NCBI GenBank assembly: GCA_029379225.1
Contig: JAQYWR010000019.1
Coordinates: forward strand, 1 to 64,000
DNA: 64,000 nucleotides
Direction of reading: 5' to 3'
From: Nostoc sp. S4
Lineage (GTDB): Bacteria; Cyanobacteriota; Cyanobacteriia; Cyanobacteriales; Nostocaceae
Shown: positions 37,459 to 43,514 of the stretch, one piece after another
Layout: every line of letters begins with the position of its first letter
Numbering within the stretch: the first letter of the stretch is position 1
Position numbers and translations under genes: made by a program
Notes under the pieces: generated by a model
Database searches by the model: none
What the model was told of the DNA's origin: nothing
What the model saw: only the letters and a program-made list of their open reading frames with translations

Positions 37459-38280
37459 TTATGACGCTGGAAAAAATAACCGCAGGTAGCTAGATAAAAT
37501 GGCTTCACCGCTAAATATAGTAATCGCAGACCCTAAAGCCAGAAAAGGGCCAAAAGGTATCTTTTGTCCCAATTTCTGGCGCGATCGCACAATTGCACCA
37601 CTACCAATTAACGCTCCCAGCGCACAGGCAATAAAACTAGCCAACAGCAAATATTTCCATCCCAACCAGGCTCCCATCATCGCTGCTAACTTGGCGTCAC
37701 CCGCACCCATTGCAGCTTTACCAAAGACAATCGAACCTAATAAGGCGATCGCCTCAAATAACCATAAGCCTAATACTGCACCAACTATTGCCATCATCAA
37801 GTGATTTACCAGTGCTACAGTGCTAGCCTCTGGTAAAAAACCAACCACCATTTGAAATAAAATTCCTACCACCAAACCCGACTGAGTAAGTGGATTCGGT
37901 AGAGTCATTGTATCCAGGTCAATCAGCGATAGTGCTAATAACCAACTGCAAAAAGCCCAATAACCTATTGTTAAAGTCGAAGCTTTGAATACTAAAAAAA
38001 CTAATAAAAAAATTATTCCCGTTACCCCTTCTACCACAGGATAACGGACAGAAATTTTGCTTTTGCAATATCGACACCGCCCTCTTAATGTAATCCAACC
38101 GAACACTGGTACATTGTCGTAGGCTTTTAGCTGGTTTAAGCAATGCGGACAACGAGAAGGCGGCCAAAGAATTGACAACCGAGCAGGTAGCCGATAAACA
38201 ACAACATTGATAAAACTGCCAACAGATGCACCCAAAGCAAAGACAATTACACTCGCCGGGATGGCGAACAAAATGTCCAT
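37459..38280 (-). CDS. pilD: Prepilin peptidase / N-methyltransferase
   Basis: A 273-residue inner-membrane enzyme that cleaves the leader of type IV prepilins and methylates the new N-terminus. The N-terminal methyltransferase domain has two Cys pairs ('CPHC' and 'CRYC'). The aspartic-protease sites are Asp in 'LIDLDTMTLPN' and in 'AMGAGDAKLAAM'. About eight helices. The enzyme is needed for type IV pili and natural competence. Confidence 0.94.
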   Translation of the reverse strand: MDILFAIPASVIVFALGASVGSFINVVVYRLPARLSILWPPSRCPHCLNQLKAYDNVPVFGWITLRGRCRYCKSKISVRYPVVEGVTGIIFLLVFLVFKASTLTIGYWAFCSWLLALSLIDLDTMTLPNPLTQSGLVVGILFQMVVGFLPEASTVALVNHLMMAIVGAVLGLWLFEAIALLGSIVFGKAAMGAGDAKLAAMMGAWLGWKYLLLASFIACALGALIGSGAIVRSRQKLGQKIPFGPFLALGSAITIFSGEAILSSYLRLFFPAS

Positions 38281-38281
38281 A

Positions 38282-38430
38282 TAGTCATTTGTCCTTTGTC
38301 ATTTGTCCTTTGTCATTTATCGTTTGTCATTTGTCCTTTGTCGAGAGCGAAAGACCAATGACTAATGACAATCGGTCATTTGTCCTTTGTCGAGAACGAA
38401 TGACCAATGACTAATGACCAATGACTAATA
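38282..38430. repeat. Short tandem repeats (STRR)
   Basis: Repeated 7- and 14-mers of the type TCATTTGTCCTTTG, in both orientations (later as GACCAATGACTAATGA), fill the gap between pilD and the next gene. This is the heptamer STRR type known from filamentous cyanobacteria. A related piece occurs near 48871-48905. Confidence 0.85.
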
Positions 38431-38685
38431 CATATGCGATTCGATTTGACTCAAGGGCACAAAACATTCTTGAGGTAAGAGAACTGGTTGGTTAGTAAAA
38501 ATAACCTTACCTCGATGAGTCACGCGATTAATTGCTACACCGGAAGGTTGCCCAGCTATTTCGGGATGTACTTCACAGTGAGTGTAGTAGATCTGCCCAG
38601 CGGCTCTGATTACGGCGGTATCAATCAAAGGTGGCTGGTTCCTTGAGGCAGTAAAATTTGCTTGACCTTGTCGTAATGCGTACAC
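38425..38685 (-). CDS. Conserved cyanobacterial hypothetical protein
   Basis: An 86-residue soluble protein with a GTG start. Segments such as 'AAGQIYYTHCEVHPEIAG' and 'GKVIFTNQPVLLPQECFVPL' look like conserved coding sequence, and the frame ends in the STRR tract. The family is not recognised. It lies about 90 bases downstream of leuB on the same strand and may be cotranscribed. Confidence 0.65.
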   Translation of the reverse strand: MYALRQGQANFTASRNQPPLIDTAVIRAAGQIYYTHCEVHPEIAGQPSGVAINRVTHRGKVIFTNQPVLLPQECFVPLSQIESHMY

Positions 38686-38775
38686 TATCGACTGTTATTT
38701 GATTGCTAGATTTCTCTTTAGTCTACCCGAAACTTATGGCAAAGGTTGCCAAATTGCCCAAGTTGAACTATTAAG

Positions 38776-39864
38776 TTATTGAGCTTCAAGAGCTAAAATC
38801 AGCGCATTGCCCATAGCGCGGCAACCCAAAAGATTTTTCCCTGGTGAGATTATATCACCTGTGCGATCGCCTTGTTCTAATACTTGTAATACGGCTTGTT
38901 CTACATGGTCTGCGGCTTCTGGCTGATTTAAACCGTAGCGTAACATCATCGCCACACTCAAAACTTGTGCCAGAGGATTTGCCTTGTCTTGTCCTGCAAT
39001 ATCAGGGGCGGAACCATGAACTGGTTCAAATACACCAGGCCCAGAAGCGCCCAAACTAGCAGAAGGCAGCATACCAATACTACCTGTGAGCATGGCAGCA
39101 GCATCAGAGAGAATATCACCAAACAAATTACCCGTGACAATGGTATCGAATTGCTTGGGAGCGCGTAACAACTGCATGGCAGCATTATCTACATAAAGAT
39201 GAGACAGTTCGATGTCTGGATATTCTTGGGAAAGTTGGGTGATGCGATCGCGCCATAACTGAGATACTTCTAATACGTTAGCCTTATCCACCGAACAAAG
39301 TTTTCTGCTGCGTTTGCGTGCTGCTTCAAAAGCCACTCGTCCAATGCGATCTATTTCTGATTCGGTATAAACCATCGTATTTACACCGCGTTTTTCACCA
39401 GTTTCAGTAGCAAAAATTCCCTTAGGTTTACCGAAATAAATTCCACCAGTGAGTTCGCGCACCACCATAATATCGACGCCTTCCACAACTTCGCGCTTCA
39501 AAGTCGAAGCATCAATTAGCTGGGGCAAAATTTTTGCTGGGCGTAAATTTGCAAATAGTCCTAAACCTGCACGCAGCCCTAATAAACCTGCTTCTGGACG
39601 TAAATTCGATGGTAGAGAATCCCACTTGTAGCCACCAATGGCAGCAAGTAATACAGCATCACTATTACGGCAAGTATCCAAAGTAGCAGAGGGCAGAGGT
39701 TCGCCCGTGGCGTCAATTGCTGCGCCACCAATGAGGGCTTCTTGGAATTCAAACTGAATATCAAATTTATTGCCTACAACTTTCAGCACATCTACCGCCA
39801 CTGACATAATTTCAGGGCCAATGCCATCGCCGGGGAGTAGGGTTATGCGGTAGTTCTGGGTCAT
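38776..39864 (-). CDS. leuB: 3-isopropylmalate dehydrogenase
   Basis: A 362-residue enzyme that oxidatively decarboxylates 3-isopropylmalate in leucine synthesis. It shows '[12 protein letters not shown]', the substrate-binding '[16 protein letters not shown]', '[16 protein letters not shown]', the Mg-binding '[20 protein letters not shown]', '[20 protein letters not shown]' and the NAD-binding '[12 protein letters not shown]'. It is full length and intact. Confidence 0.97.
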   Translation of the reverse strand: MTQNYRITLLPGDGIGPEIMSVAVDVLKVVGNKFDIQFEFQEALIGGAAIDATGEPLPSATLDTCRNSDAVLLAAIGGYKWDSLPSNLRPEAGLLGLRAGLGLFANLRPAKILPQLIDASTLKREVVEGVDIMVVRELTGGIYFGKPKGIFATETGEKRGVNTMVYTESEIDRIGRVAFEAARKRSRKLCSVDKANVLEVSQLWRDRITQLSQEYPDIELSHLYVDNAAMQLLRAPKQFDTIVTGNLFGDILSDAAAMLTGSIGMLPSASLGASGPGVFEPVHGSAPDIAGQDKANPLAQVLSVAMMLRYGLNQPEAADHVEQAVLQVLEQGDRTGDIISPGKNLLGCRAMGNALILALEAQ

Positions 39865-40211
39865 AGCTGATTTCTATTGGGTAAATGCTTGCAGATTAAA
39901 TATCATACCGAGCAAAATGTACCGATGGAGTTTTTAAGAAGAAAGAATTCAGGAGTCAGAATTTAGAATTCAAAATTGAATTGAAGTCTAACTGGTGAAT
40001 GAATCGAGGGTGAACACCACACCAAATTTCAATAAAGCTGGTGTTTGTGGGTAGCAGTTCTAAATCTCCACTTCAAGCACTGCTAAATTCTGAATTCTCT
40101 TTTAAACTCATCCAACATCAGTTGTAGTGTGGTTTTTTCTAACGCTTAGTAAGTTCAAACCTAAGCATAGAAGCTGTTATAGACAATTTTAAAAAATTTT
40201 TCTCAAACCCC
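39865..40211. other. Intergenic upstream of the tRNA array
   Basis: About 350 bases with AT-rich text ('TTCAGGAGTCAGAATTTAGAA'-type repeat). No gene seen. Confidence 0.4.
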
Positions 40212-40241
40212 TTGACACTTGTTTGTAGTGTTATGTAGTAT
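40212..40241 (+). promoter_or_regulatory. Sigma70-like promoter of the tRNA array
   Basis: TTGACA at 40212-40217 and TAGTAT at 40236-40241, spacing 18, followed by AAATG. It is about 360 bases upstream of the first tRNA, oriented toward the array, and no better promoter is seen in between. The assignment is inferred from consensus and position. Confidence 0.6.
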
Positions 40242-40284
40242 AAATGTAGTGAAGCGAAAGACAAGCTTCGCAAGGGTCAAAGTC

Positions 40285-40479
40285 ATGTTCTACATACAAC
40301 TCCAGGACAGGCGTTGGAATCAACCAAAGTCCTCAATAAACAAAGCAGCTTCTACTTGCAAACTATCGGAAGTAGAGGCAACAAACGAAAGAAGTTCTAA
40401 CTTTGCACTCATCAAAACCACGGAATACATCAGGAATATACAACAGGTTTATTACCTAAAATTTCCATTGTTTTGCTAA
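40285..40479 (+). CDS. Possible leader peptide/small protein before the tRNA array
   Basis: A 64-codon frame starting 'MFYIQLQDRRWNQPKSSINK', with AAGGGTC nine bases before the ATG. It lies between the putative promoter and box A of the array, within the predicted transcript. The N-terminus resembles real protein, but no family is recognised and it may be chance. Confidence 0.3.
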   Translation: MFYIQLQDRRWNQPKSSINKAASTCKLSEVEATNERSSNFALIKTTEYIRNIQQVYYLKFPLFC

Positions 40480-40509
40480 GAGTTTGTAACACAAAAAACT
40501 AATTTTTCT

Positions 40510-40521
40510 GAACCTTGAAAA
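40510..40521 (+). promoter_or_regulatory. Box A antiterminator-like element
   Basis: GAACCTTGAAAA, followed by CTGAATA. This is identical to the box A found in cyanobacterial 16S-23S spacers, where NusB/NusE-type antitermination factors assemble. Here it stands ~80 bases before the first tRNA of the array, and no rRNA gene is present. It would suit a long untranslated transcript. Confidence 0.65.
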
Positions 40522-40556
40522 CTGAATAAGAAATGGGCAAGTTCACCAACAAAACA

Positions 40557-40586
40557 TGTGCCTAAAAACCGAAAATTTTAGGCACA
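40557..40586 (+). promoter_or_regulatory. Perfect 11-bp hairpin before the first array tRNA
   Basis: TGTGCCTAAAA and TTTTAGGCACA form a perfect 11-bp stem with an 8-base loop, ending 13 bases before tRNA-Asp. There is no T-run directly after it, so it looks more like a processing or attenuation element than a plain terminator. Confidence 0.55.
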
Positions 40587-40599
40587 GATTCCTAAAAAT

Positions 40600-40673
40600 C
40601 GGGGTGTAGCTCAATTGGCTAGAGCGTTCCGTTGTCTGCGGAAATGTTGCGGGTTCAAATCCCGTCACCCTGA
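40600..40673 (+). tRNA. tRNA-Asp(GTC)
   Basis: Array unit 1. Acceptor CGGGGTG/CACCCTG (one G-T), anticodon stem TTCCG/CGGAA around TTGTCTG, T-arm GCGGGTTCAAATCCCGT. No encoded CCA. Confidence 0.9.
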
Positions 40674-40677
40674 TTGA

Positions 40678-40867
40678 AGTCCCGTAGGCGAATAGTTGAA
40701 GCCGTCAGTCCACAGCAGTCGCTACAACGGATAGCGCAGCGTTAGCGAGTCTTCGAGCGTCGGGAACCTCCCTTTGGGTTCGCCAGTCGCCTACAGCGCT
40801 GGATTCACGGCAACGTGCTGCTGCCTCCTCAAGCTGAAGATTGCGAGTGCGAATCTCGTCGGGACTC
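40678..40867 (+). pseudogene. tRNA interrupted in the anticodon loop by a ~115-bp repeat
   Basis: Array unit 2. The ends form a perfect acceptor (AGTCCCG/CGGGACT), the D-arm and T-arm (GCGAG TGCGAAT CTCGT) are sound, and the anticodon stem is TCAGT/GCTGA. The anticodon loop is split by about 115 bases (roughly 40711-40825) of palindromic dispersed repeat with ends AGCAG...CTGCT. The insert shares AGTCGCTACAACGG with the repeat at 50804-50817 (other strand). It is too short for a group I intron. The anticodon cannot be read reliably. Confidence 0.7.
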
Positions 40868-40873
40868 CCAAAT

Positions 40874-40946
40874 GGCTGAGTAGCCAAGTGGTTGAAGGCA
40901 TTGGTCTGCAAAACCGACATCGTGAGTTCAAATCTCACCTCAGCCT
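40874..40946 (+). tRNA. tRNA-Cys(GCA)
   Basis: Array unit 3. Acceptor GGCTGAG/CTCAGCC, anticodon stem TTGGT/ACCGA around CTGCAAA, T-arm GTGAGTTCAAATCTCAC. Confidence 0.92.
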
Positions 40947-40953
40947 CTATTGT

Positions 40954-41024
40954 CGCAGTGTAGCTTAACGTAAAGCCCCTGGCTCATAACCTGGTTGATG
41001 CGGGTGCAAACCCCGCCACTGCTA
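40954..41024 (+). tRNA. tRNA-Met(CAT)
   Basis: Array unit 4. Acceptor GCAGTG/CACTGC with a first-pair mismatch, a T-T mismatch in the anticodon stem (CCTGG/CCTGG), loop CTCATAA, T-loop TGCAAAC rather than TTCRANY. CCA is encoded at 41025-41027. It could also be an Ile2-type tRNA. Confidence 0.8.
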
Positions 41025-41029
41025 CCAAT

Positions 41030-41101
41030 GCAGGGATGGTGTAACGGCAACACCTCGTGACTCCAAATCCGATGTTCTGGGTTCAAATCCTAGTCCCTGC
41101 G
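41030..41101 (+). tRNA. tRNA-Trp(CCA)
   Basis: Array unit 5. Acceptor GCAGGGA/TCCCTGC, loop CTCCAAA. The anticodon stem TCG(T)GA/TCCGA has one bulged T, an unusual defect. Confidence 0.85.
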
Positions 41102-41109
41102 TCAATCAT

Positions 41110-41182
41110 GCCCCTGTAGACAAATGGTTAAGTCGCTGTTCTTTCAAAGCAGAGATTGCGGGTTCAAATCCCGTCAGGGGAA
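41110..41182 (+). tRNA. tRNA-Glu(TTC)
   Basis: Array unit 6. Acceptor CCCCTG/CAGGGG with a mismatched first pair (G-A), anticodon stem CTGTT/AGCAG around CTTTCAA, T-arm GCGGGTTCAAATCCCGT. Sequence very different from the stand-alone tRNA-Glu at 13700-13772. Confidence 0.88.
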
Positions 41183-41189
41183 TCATTAT

Positions 41190-41272
41190 GGGTCGATGGC
41201 CGAGTCTGGTTGAAGGCGACAGTCTGTAAAACTGTTCTATTTTGCGCGCAGGTTCAAATCCTGCTCGACCCA
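41190..41272 (+). tRNA. tRNA-Tyr(GTA)
   Basis: Array unit 7. Acceptor GGGTCGA/TCGACCC, anticodon stem ACAGT/ACTGT around CTGTAAA, class II variable arm, T-arm GCAGGTTCAAATCCTGC. Confidence 0.93.
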
Positions 41273-41276
41273 CTGT

Positions 41277-41366
41277 GGAGAGGTGGCTGAGTGGCTCAAA
41301 GCGTCCTCCTGCTAAGAGGAAGCGGATAGTTAATATCCGTCGCAGGTTCAAATCCTGTCCTCTCCG
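41277..41366 (+). tRNA. tRNA-Ser(GCT), array copy
   Basis: Array unit 8. Acceptor GGAGAGG/CCTCTCC, anticodon stem TCCTC/GAGGA around CTGCTAA, long variable arm (CGGATAGTTAATATCCG). Same anticodon as the stand-alone gene at 48950-49037 but a different body. Confidence 0.93.
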
Positions 41367-41370
41367 TTCT

Positions 41371-41445
41371 GAGAGTGTGGTGTAACTGGATAACATCTCG
41401 GTCTACGAAACTGAAGATTTGAGGGTTCAAATCCCTCCGCTCTCG
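41371..41445 (+). tRNA. tRNA-Arg(ACG)
   Basis: Array unit 9. Acceptor GAGAGTG/CGCTCTC (one T-G), anticodon stem TCGGT/ACTGA around CTACGAA, T-arm GAGGGTTCAAATCCCTC. Confidence 0.92.
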
Positions 41446-41452
41446 TTACATG

Positions 41453-41520
41453 GGAGAGATGAAGGAGTGGCTGATTCGAGTTGAATTAAACCAGTCCACT
41501 GGGTAAAACCTATCTCTCCT
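41453..41520 (+). pseudogene. Degenerate tRNA-like unit
   Basis: Array unit 10. Acceptor GGAGAGA/TCTCTCC is perfect and the spacing fits a tRNA, but there is no standard anticodon arm and the T-loop TTC is missing (only GGGTAAAACC remains). A small hairpin CCAG-TCCA-CTGG occupies the variable region. Probably a decayed tRNA; identity unreadable. Confidence 0.6.
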
Positions 41521-41526
41521 CCTTAT

Positions 41527-41601
41527 CCCTCGGTAGCTCAGTTGGTAGTTAGCGCCTGTTTGAAGAACAGGAGGTCGTCGGTTCGATTCCGACCTGGGGG
41601 G
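41527..41601 (+). tRNA. tRNA-Phe(GAA)
   Basis: Array unit 11. Acceptor CCCTCGG/CTGGGGG with two G-T pairs, anticodon stem CCTGT/ACAGG around TTGAAGA, T-arm GTCGGTTCGATTCCGAC. D-loop slightly long. Confidence 0.92.
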
Positions 41602-41607
41602 CTTTGT

Positions 41608-41679
<72 letters not shown>

Positions 41680-41710
41680 CCTATCTAATTCGTAATTACG
41701 AATTATTTGA

Positions 41711-41783
41711 TGCCGGGTGGACGAATTGGTAAGTCGCATCGCTCTGAACGATGAGGTTGCAGGTTCAAACCCTGCCCTGGCAA
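41711..41783 (+). tRNA. tRNA-Gln(CTG)
   Basis: Array unit 13. Acceptor TGCCGGG/CCTGGCA (one G-T), anticodon stem CATCG/CGATG around CTCTGAA, T-arm GCAGGTTCAAACCCTGC. Confidence 0.9.
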
Positions 41784-41786
41784 TAA

Positions 41787-41859
41787 AGCCCTGTGGTGTA
41801 ATTGGCAACATAGCGTCCTTTGAAGGCGAAGATTCCAGGTTCGAGTCCTGGTGGGGCTA
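41787..41859 (+). tRNA. tRNA-Gln(TTG)
   Basis: Array unit 14. Acceptor AGCCCTG/TGGGGCT, loop CTTTGAA, T-arm CCAGGTTCGAGTCCTGG. CCA encoded at 41860-41862. The outermost anticodon-stem pair is G-A. Confidence 0.9.
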
Positions 41860-41868
41860 CCAAACTTA

Positions 41869-41968
41869 GCTCTTGTAGCCCAACTGGAAGAGGCTGCCGT
41901 CTCAAAAACGGTAAGTTGTGGGTACCCTTCGGGAAGCCGCTTCGCGTCTACGATTCCCACCAAGAGTA
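41869..41968 (+). tRNA. tRNA-Leu(CAA), class I scaffold, T-loop interrupted
   Basis: Array unit 15. Acceptor GCTCTTG/CAAGAGT, anticodon stem CCGT/ACGG around CTCAAAA, discriminator A, CCA encoded. The variable region is only five bases, not the long arm of Leu tRNAs. The T-loop GTGGGT|CGATTCCCAC is split by 27 bases (41924-41950, starting ACCCTTCGGGAAGCCGC), the size and look of a Nostoc small dispersed repeat. It is probably inactive unless the insert is tolerated or removed. Confidence 0.75.
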
Positions 41969-41977
41969 CCAAAATTT

Positions 41978-42052
41978 GCTCCTGTAGCCCAATTGGAAGA
42001 GGTGGCAGACTTAAAATCTGTTTTGTTGTGGGTTCGACTCCCACCAGGAGTA
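41978..42052 (+). tRNA. tRNA-Leu(TAA), class I scaffold
   Basis: Array unit 16. Acceptor GCTCCTG/CAGGAGT, anticodon stem GCAGA/TCTGT around CTTAAAA, short variable region, T-arm GTGGGTTCGACTCCCAC, discriminator A, CCA at 42053-42055. Leu anticodon without the long variable arm. Confidence 0.85.
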
Positions 42053-42056
42053 CCAA

Positions 42057-42130
42057 CGGGGTGTAGCGCAGCTTGGTAGCGCGTCTGCTTTGGGAGCAGG
42101 ATGTCGCAGGTTCAAATCCTGTCACCCCGA
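42057..42130 (+). tRNA. tRNA-Pro(TGG)
   Basis: Array unit 17. Acceptor CGGGGTG/CACCCCG, anticodon stem CTGC/GCAG around TTTGGGA, T-arm GCAGGTTCAAATCCTGT. Canonical. Confidence 0.94.
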
Positions 42131-42133
42131 TAT

Positions 42134-42206
42134 GCCCTTGTAGCCCAACGGAAGAGGCGCTTCGCTTAGAACGAAGAGGTTGCTGGTTCAAATCCAGTCA
42201 GGGGTA
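42134..42206 (+). tRNA. tRNA-Leu(TAG), class I scaffold
   Basis: Array unit 18. Acceptor GCCCTTG/CAGGGGT, anticodon stem CTTCG/CGAAG around CTTAGAA, variable region AGGTT, T-arm GCTGGTTCAAATCCAGT, discriminator A. Third Leu anticodon on a short-variable-loop body; it shares the D-arm type GCCCAA..GGAAGAGGC with units 15 and 16. Confidence 0.85.
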
Positions 42207-42216
42207 TTGGTGAATA

Positions 42217-42290
42217 TGCGGGGATGAAGCAAAAGTAGGTTGGAGGTCTCATAAGCCTCACATCAGCAGGTGCAATTCCTGCCCCCGTCA
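42217..42290 (+). tRNA. tRNA-Met(CAT), second, with weak D-arm
   Basis: Array unit 19. Acceptor GCGGGG/CCCCGT with a mismatched first pair, anticodon stem GAGGT/GCCTC around CTCATAA, T-arm GCAGGTGCAATTCCTGC, CCA at 42291-42293. The D-arm is poorly paired. Could be elongator, initiator or Ile2 type. Confidence 0.75.
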
Positions 42291-42556
42291 CCAAATTTTA
42301 GATTTTAGAGTTGTTGATTCAAACTGAAAATCTAAAAAGGTGTGAGAGCAAGCTTGCTTTATTTGTGCAACAAATCCTTTCATCCCAAATCTACAATTCT
42401 TTACGGGACTTAAGCAAAATTATGAAAAAATGAACCGCAAAGGACGCAAAGAAATAAAAGTTTCAAAGAGTTTTTATGTAAGTCTTACTTTACTCAAACT
42501 CATATCTGAAGCTATGGTGTCAATCTAAAATCCAAAATCCAAAATTCAGAAATAGT

Positions 42557-42629
42557 GTTGGTATAGCTCAATTGGCAGAGCAACTGACTTGTAATCAGTA
42601 GGTTGCAGGTTCAACTTCTGTTACCAGCT
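42557..42629 (+). tRNA. tRNA-Thr(TGT)
   Basis: Array unit 20. Acceptor GTTGGTA/TACCAGC, anticodon stem ACTGA/TCAGT around CTTGTAA. The T-stem GCAGG/TTCTG has weak pairs. Confidence 0.9.
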
Positions 42630-42633
42630 TGAT

Positions 42634-42704
42634 GCGGATGTGATGTAACGGCAGCATGAGACGCTTCCACCGTCTTCGTGCGAGTTCAAATCTCGCCGTC
42701 CGCT
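42634..42704 (+). tRNA. tRNA-Gly(TCC)
   Basis: Array unit 21. Acceptor GCGGATG/CGTCCGC, anticodon stem AGACG/CGTCT around CTTCCAC, T-arm GCGAGTTCAAATCTCGC. Confidence 0.93.
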
Positions 42705-42713
42705 CTGAAACTT

Positions 42714-42785
42714 GCGGGTGTGATGTAATTGGTAGCATCTGAGTGCGCCACACTCAGTACGTGGGTTCAAGTCCCTCCACTCGCT
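42714..42785 (+). tRNA. tRNA-Gly(GCC) with C33
   Basis: Array unit 22. Acceptor GCGGGTG/CACTCGC, anticodon stem TGAGT/ACTCA around GCGCCAC: position 33, almost always T, is C. The T-stem GTGGG/CCCTC has one T-T mismatch. Confidence 0.85.
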
Positions 42786-42790
42786 TGCGT

Positions 42791-42863
42791 AGTCCTGTAG
42801 CTCAATTGGTAGAGTGTCTTCCTTACAAGAAGAATGTTGCGGGTTCAATTCCTGCCAGGACTA
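42791..42863 (+). tRNA. tRNA-Val(TAC)
   Basis: Array unit 23. Acceptor AGTCCTG/CAGGACT, anticodon stem TCTTC/GAAGA around CTTACAA, CCA at 42864-42866. Confidence 0.93.
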
Positions 42864-42872
42864 CCAAATATT

Positions 42873-42946
42873 GGGAGTGTAGCTCAATGGAATAGAGCTT
42901 CGAGTTTCTACCTCGAAAGTTGTGGGTTCGAGTCCTACCACTCCCG
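42873..42946 (+). tRNA. tRNA-Arg(TCT)
   Basis: Array unit 24. Acceptor GGGAGTG/CACTCCC, anticodon stem TCGAG/CTCGA around TTTCTAC, T-arm GTGGGTTCGAGTCCTAC. Confidence 0.92.
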
Positions 42947-43042
42947 CCTGAATAAGTAAAAAGAGCAAAGTAAAAAGTAAAAAAAGAGAAATAATTGAAT
43001 TCTTCTTTCAACTTTTGACTTTTGATTTTTGACTTGTTAGAT

Positions 43043-43116
43043 GGGGTCATAGCTCAGTTGGCTAGAGCGCCTGCCTTGCAAGCAGGAGGTCATGGGTTCA
43101 AGTCCCATTGATTCCA
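43043..43116 (+). tRNA. tRNA-Ala(TGC)
   Basis: Array unit 25. Acceptor GGGGTCA/TGATTCC with two G-T pairs, anticodon stem CCTGC/GCAGG around CTTGCAA, T-arm ATGGGTTCAAGTCCCAT. Confidence 0.93.
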
Positions 43117-43122
43117 CTTAAT

Positions 43123-43197
43123 GGTGTCTGAAGCCAAAGCGGTCGAGGCGCTGGTTTGTGGAACCAGTCACAGCGGGTTCAAGTCCCGTCAGACGCC
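43123..43197 (+). tRNA. tRNA-His(GTG)
   Basis: Array unit 26. An eight-pair acceptor GGTGTCTG/CAGACGCC gives the G-1:C73 pair expected of tRNA-His. Anticodon stem CTGGT/ACCAG around TTGTGGA. Confidence 0.92.
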
Positions 43198-43204
43198 CCT
43201 GAAT

Positions 43205-43287
43205 GGAAGATGCCGCTGAATGGACGGCAACTGGTCTTGAAAACCAGGGTATAGGCAACTGTAGGGGTTCGATTCCTCCATCTTCCA
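43205..43287 (+). tRNA. tRNA-Ser(TGA)
   Basis: Array unit 27. Acceptor GGAAGAT/ATCTTCC, anticodon stem CTGGT/ACCAG around CTTGAAA, a class II variable region, T-loop TTCGATT. Confidence 0.9.
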
Positions 43288-43290
43288 CTT

Positions 43291-43366
43291 ATCCACCTGA
43301 AGCCGAAAAGCGAGGCGCTGTGCTGATAACACAGAAATAGGAGGGGCAGTACCTCCCTGGTGGATT
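43291..43366 (+). tRNA. tRNA-Ile(GAT) with atypical T-loop
   Basis: Array unit 28. Acceptor ATCCACC/GGTGGAT, anticodon stem CTGTG/CACAG around CTGATAA. The T-stem GGAGG/CCTCC is perfect, but the loop reads GGCAGTA instead of TTCRANY. Confidence 0.85.
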
Positions 43367-43442
43367 TATATCTATTGTTAGTGTTACAAGGTTTGCGATG
43401 TAATACGATCGCACTTGCTCATTTCTTGATTCAAATTAACTA

Positions 43443-43513
43443 GGGTGGTTGGCATAACGGTTGTGCAGCGGGCTTTTAACCTGCAGAAATAGGTTCGACC
43501 CCTATACCACCCA
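43443..43513 (+). tRNA. tRNA-Lys(TTT)
   Basis: Array unit 29, the last. Acceptor GGGTGGT/ACCACCC, anticodon stem GCGGG/CCTGC around CTTTTAA, T-arm ATAGGTTCGACCCCTAT. It ends one base before the stop codon of the convergent nagZ-like gene. Confidence 0.93.
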
Positions 43514-43514
43514 T

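Noticed and set aside
40711..40825. Group I or archaeal-type intron in the interrupted tRNA.
   Set aside because: Insert is far too short for a group I intron and carries dispersed-repeat palindromes instead of P/Q/R/S elements.
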